Assembly: GCA_013397075.1 (NCBI GenBank)
Contig: VWZS01000188.1
Coordinates: 1-64,000, forward strand
DNA from: Rhabdornis inornatus
Lineage: Eukaryota; Chordata; Aves; Passeriformes; Rhabdornithidae
DNA: 64,000 nucleotides
Reading direction: 5' to 3'
The notes beneath the pieces are model-generated. The model did not search any database. It was not told the origin of the DNA and worked only from the letters and a program-made list of their open reading frames with translations. Positions within the stretch are counted from its first letter, which is position 1. Every line of letters begins with the position of its first letter. The position numbers were made by a program, and so were the translations under genes. Positions 60,685-64,000 of the stretch are shown here, in pieces.

Positions 60685-63600
60685 ATTTTCATTGTACTTT
60701 GTAAGCAGCTGTACTCTTGGGCTTGATTCCATTCATTTTCAGAACTAGTTGTGAAGAGCTGAGCCAAGTCTATTCCTTTCTATATTAGGAACAATTAACC
60801 AATTGATTTGATTTCTCCCACTGTTCCAAACAATCTGTCTTCCTGTGCCATTCAAGTATGAGGCACAAACATTATTTTGAAATGCAACCTGGTGCAAATA
60901 ATCTGTACTTGCTCCTTTGTCCATGGGAAGCAAGAATGTTAAGAGACAGAATGAACTTGTTTCATTCTAGCTAATCCAAATCTATGCAGGGAATAAAAAG
61001 AAACAATAAAAAAAAAATTTAAAAAGCATCACAAGAGTTATCTTCTTCGGTCTCAACAGATGGGAAAAGTGGTTGCCATTTTGGAAGGATAAATTTAACT
61101 TCTAAGATAAATTCCTGCTATGACTTGTCAGTAACTGATGCAAAAAAAGATAAATCTGAACAAGTGGTACCTGCTTTGTCCAATATGAAGGATGAAAACA
61201 ATGGGGTAAATGCAAATATGAATTAATATCAAACACTGAAGCATTCTCAGAATACAAACCCTGCCATTGGGTGTCCTCAGAAAGAAGATCCAAGGAATCC
61301 AAGTGGACTGATTTGATTATTGAAAAGGCAGGACACATTTAAGTTATTCTAAGCCCTGTTTTCCACGATTTATATGATCGTACCTGGACAAGGGTAGTTC
61401 ATGTGCATTAAAAAGACACTTTATACTTGAAGCAGCGTCCCTCTTAGTGAACAAGCTCTAGTTCATCCTGGGAGGTTTTTTTAATCCCAATGTTCTGCAC
61501 TTGGTTCTACTTCATAATTCTTAAATAAAAGCTCAACTAAAAGTAAATATAAATGCTGTTCTTATGAATTAAGTATTGAAGGCCATGTTCTTTAAAGCTG
61601 CTCCGGAATTCCAAGTTTGTATTGATAGATGTGGTGCTGAGATCCATAGTTTGATATCTTACTAGATGAGGGGGAGTATGTGTAAGAAGGAACCTTTATG
61701 TGCAATTTTCTCCATTTCACTGAAATTTTTCATAGAATAGAGATGCAAAAATGTTATGGGAGGGTTAAAAAGGCATAAACTGGAATTCTTAAACCCTGTG
61801 ATCCAGTGCTTTATGTTGGTACTTCTTACAGTCTAAAAGACTCCAAAAATGAAATTTCCTTGTCTGACATTCGTAGTGGTTGTATTGTCAGTGCTCCTGC
61901 CTCCCTTGAAAATTATTAATTAATGCTGAAATATCTATAAACAAGTTTTGCTTGTTTCTTTCTCCCCTCTTCTCTAGATTTTTCCACTTGGAAAACTAAA
62001 ACACTTTATCACATAATGTAGTATTTTGAACTCTGAACAATTAATTATGAATGAACAAGATGACAGAATTTTATGGCACAAATAACCTAGTACAGGTCAT
62101 AGATCAGCTCTTGGATCTATGGAAACAGGAACACCTTATTAAGCCCTAATGTAGTGCCATTTAAATTAGACATTGTAGTAAATGTTAAGTGGAGTCATTT
62201 TTGAAACAGAAATAATTTGAAGCCAAGTCTATTTTTCAGATTAAACTTTATGAAAACTATATTTTTTTCTGTTATTTGAGCCTTCTCAAATAACAGTATC
62301 GGGTTTGTGAATATAAATATTGCACTTGATTATAAGCGTAGGCAAGTATCTGAGAGAGGTACAAACTTTAACTCTTCTTTTTTAATTTGCTACTATCTCT
62401 GCCTTATTAATACAGCAAAAAGATTGTTGCCTAAATCTATGTGTGGCCCCCAATGCAGTCTTGCTAATATCCCTATATCCAATAGATCTCATGCTGTAAA
62501 TCTCCTGGAAGGAGCGCAGCATGTCATAAATTAAATGAAAAGCACAGATGTAGATTAAGAGTGATGTAAATTTCAAGCCTGCACTTTTAATTTCACTAAA
62601 TATTATTTTCCATCCTGACGACCATATTACATTGAAATGTGGAACTTCAATTTCCTCCATTATTTCATTTAATAAAACCTTTGTCTCATCTGAGTTCTTG
62701 AAGAGATGTTAGCTTTAAATCACATTGACTTCACCCTATCCAATTTACATATGCTGAAGAAATAAAAGTCTTTTCAAGAGTTGCCATGGGGCTTCAGAAG
62801 CCTCAGAGTAGTATTAAGACCTTGAGTTTAATGTGAACTGCCTCCAACACAAAACACAACTCTTCCCAACAGAATACTAATGGTTTACTGTACAGTTGCA
62901 TTTTCTGTGCAAGTTTGTAAAGTAAATAAACAATCCACATGTTGGGAAGAAATAACTAAATTATGGCTGAGTGTTTGAGTGCTGAAATGTGCCAGCTGGA
63001 AATAAAAACTGCTTTCTATAGGCCTGCATTACATAAGAAATGTTATATGGTTTGACAGATGTACAAAATAGAACCCAGGATAGATTAAAAGGGGAATTCA
63101 GAGCTCTTCCATTTTTCCTGTGAGGACTGAATACCTGCCGAACTGCATTAGGAGTTTCTCAAAGCCACTGTGAATATACATATCAAGTGTTTTGCCTCAG
63201 ATCTGATTGCTAAACAGAAATGCTTCCACACTAGATTTACTTAGTTTTACTTGCATGAATATTTTATAATTATTTTGGTTTGTAGAAATCTTTGTCTCTT
63301 TCAAACAACGGACTTCAGTGAATACCATAACTAATGGGGAAAATGTTTTCCTAACATGACCTCAATCTCATCTCTATAACGGGTTTCTCGTTATGATAAT
63401 TATATCCCATTAAAATGTCAGGACTGGTTTAAAAGATATCTAAGAAGACATGTCTGAGCAAACTAGCAGGCAGGAACCTTGATGTTAATTTACTTGGCAT
63501 CATTTAAGGGAAATGGAGAAGTGCAGTACATAAAATGAGAGTCCTTGTGTGACATCAAAGGCAGGCAGATTGACTATATATAGTATTAACACTTAAATAA

Positions 63601-64000
63601 TTGGTCAGTCATAAGTAATTAGGGAGCATTACAATAACACAAAGAGAAGGTTTGTTTCAAGTGCAAGCGGAGTGAATGATTCCGAGTGAATGCTCCTCCA
63701 GGACAAATCCAGCCCTGTTTGCTGCTCAGGAATGATCTGTGAGCGCGCAGACTTTGGTTCATTGTTTGGGTGAGATTGCAGGTCCCTCCCCTGGCTGGAG
63801 CCCGGCTCCTGGGGCAGTGGCATTTCCAAGAGCTCAGTGGAAATGGGAGGTGCTCGGTCTCACCCTTTGGGAACGAAAAGGGGCCCAACTGTTTGGGCCA
63901 GAGTCTGACAACTTCTTCACACAAAGAATCTGCTTCCCCATGAACGATCCCAGTTGTTACAGCTCACTAAGCTCATCCTGCTCTAGCTCTTTATTTGGAA
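60685..64000. other. Unique AT-rich sequence to window end, no gene recognised
   Basis: No transposon recognised. Holds the perfect hairpin at 62269-62296, a TATA-like palindrome ACTATATATAGT (63573-63584) and a GC-richer patch at 63.70-63.92 kb with a 7-bp inverted repeat GGCCCAA/TTGGGCC (63882-63899). Frames over that patch have no recognisable domain. Confidence 0.5.
62269..62296. repeat. Perfect 12-bp hairpin with 4-nt loop
   Basis: CTGTTATTTGAG (62269-62280), loop CCTT, CTCAAATAACAG (62285-62296). All 12 pairs are Watson-Crick. The flanks do not extend the stem. Confidence 0.9.

Overview
The window looks like a piece of a bird genome, most likely a songbird. Two things point there: many 5'-truncated CR1 (chicken repeat 1) LINE copies, several still ending in the avian CR1 3' octamer tail (ATTCTGTG-type) rather than poly-A, and several LTRs that resemble avian ERVK- and ERVL-type solo LTRs. 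The rest is AT-rich, largely non-repetitive vertebrate DNA. I recognise no protein-coding gene, rRNA, tRNA, CRISPR array or operon-like layout. The longer open frames over GC-rich stretches (for example at 7.1-7.7, 11.4-11.8, 25.7-26.1, 39.3-39.8, 45.0-45.5, 50.5-51.0 and 58.4-59.3 kb) are chance translations of CR1 3' ends on either strand. The window therefore reads as intergenic or deep intronic.

Layout. 0-7 kb: the end of one CR1 tail, a short CR1 fragment, then unique AT-rich DNA with an A/C-rich tract and a (TTTG)n run. 7.1-11.8 kb: two CR1 copies in opposite orientation (7.08-7.61 minus, 11.45-11.84 plus) around unique DNA with a GGCAA-rich tract. 11.8-25.7 kb: about 14 kb with no recognisable transposon, only a small 21-bp-period minisatellite and a few inverted repeats. 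25.7-36.6 kb: sparse CR1 fragments, an A/C-rich tract, compound microsatellites and a 28-bp tandem duplication. 37.3-45.7 kb: a dense nest of insertions with seven CR1 pieces and four LTR-like segments. 45.7-58.5 kb: two more CR1 copies, one LTR-like segment and long unique stretches. 58.5-64 kb: the longest CR1 copy (about 0.8 kb), a short young CR1, then unique DNA to the end.

How the parts relate. Nothing here works as a pathway. The visible history is retrotransposition: CR1 copies of at least three sequence types, young near-identical ones and older diverged ones, each truncated at the 5' end, plus ERV LTRs that keep recognisable CCAAT, TATA and AATAAA signals but no internal gag/pol sequence that I can see. 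The most useful second looks are perfect or near-perfect hairpins (62269-62296, 56142-56187, 16887-16907, 40771-40797), palindromes that match known transcription-factor half-sites (24852-24863, 58183-58198), the inverted pair of near-identical CR1 copies at 39.4 and 45 kb, the mosaic structure of the CR1 subfamilies, and a few short stretches with well-formed splice-site pairs. None of these is established as functional; all rest on reading the sequence by eye.
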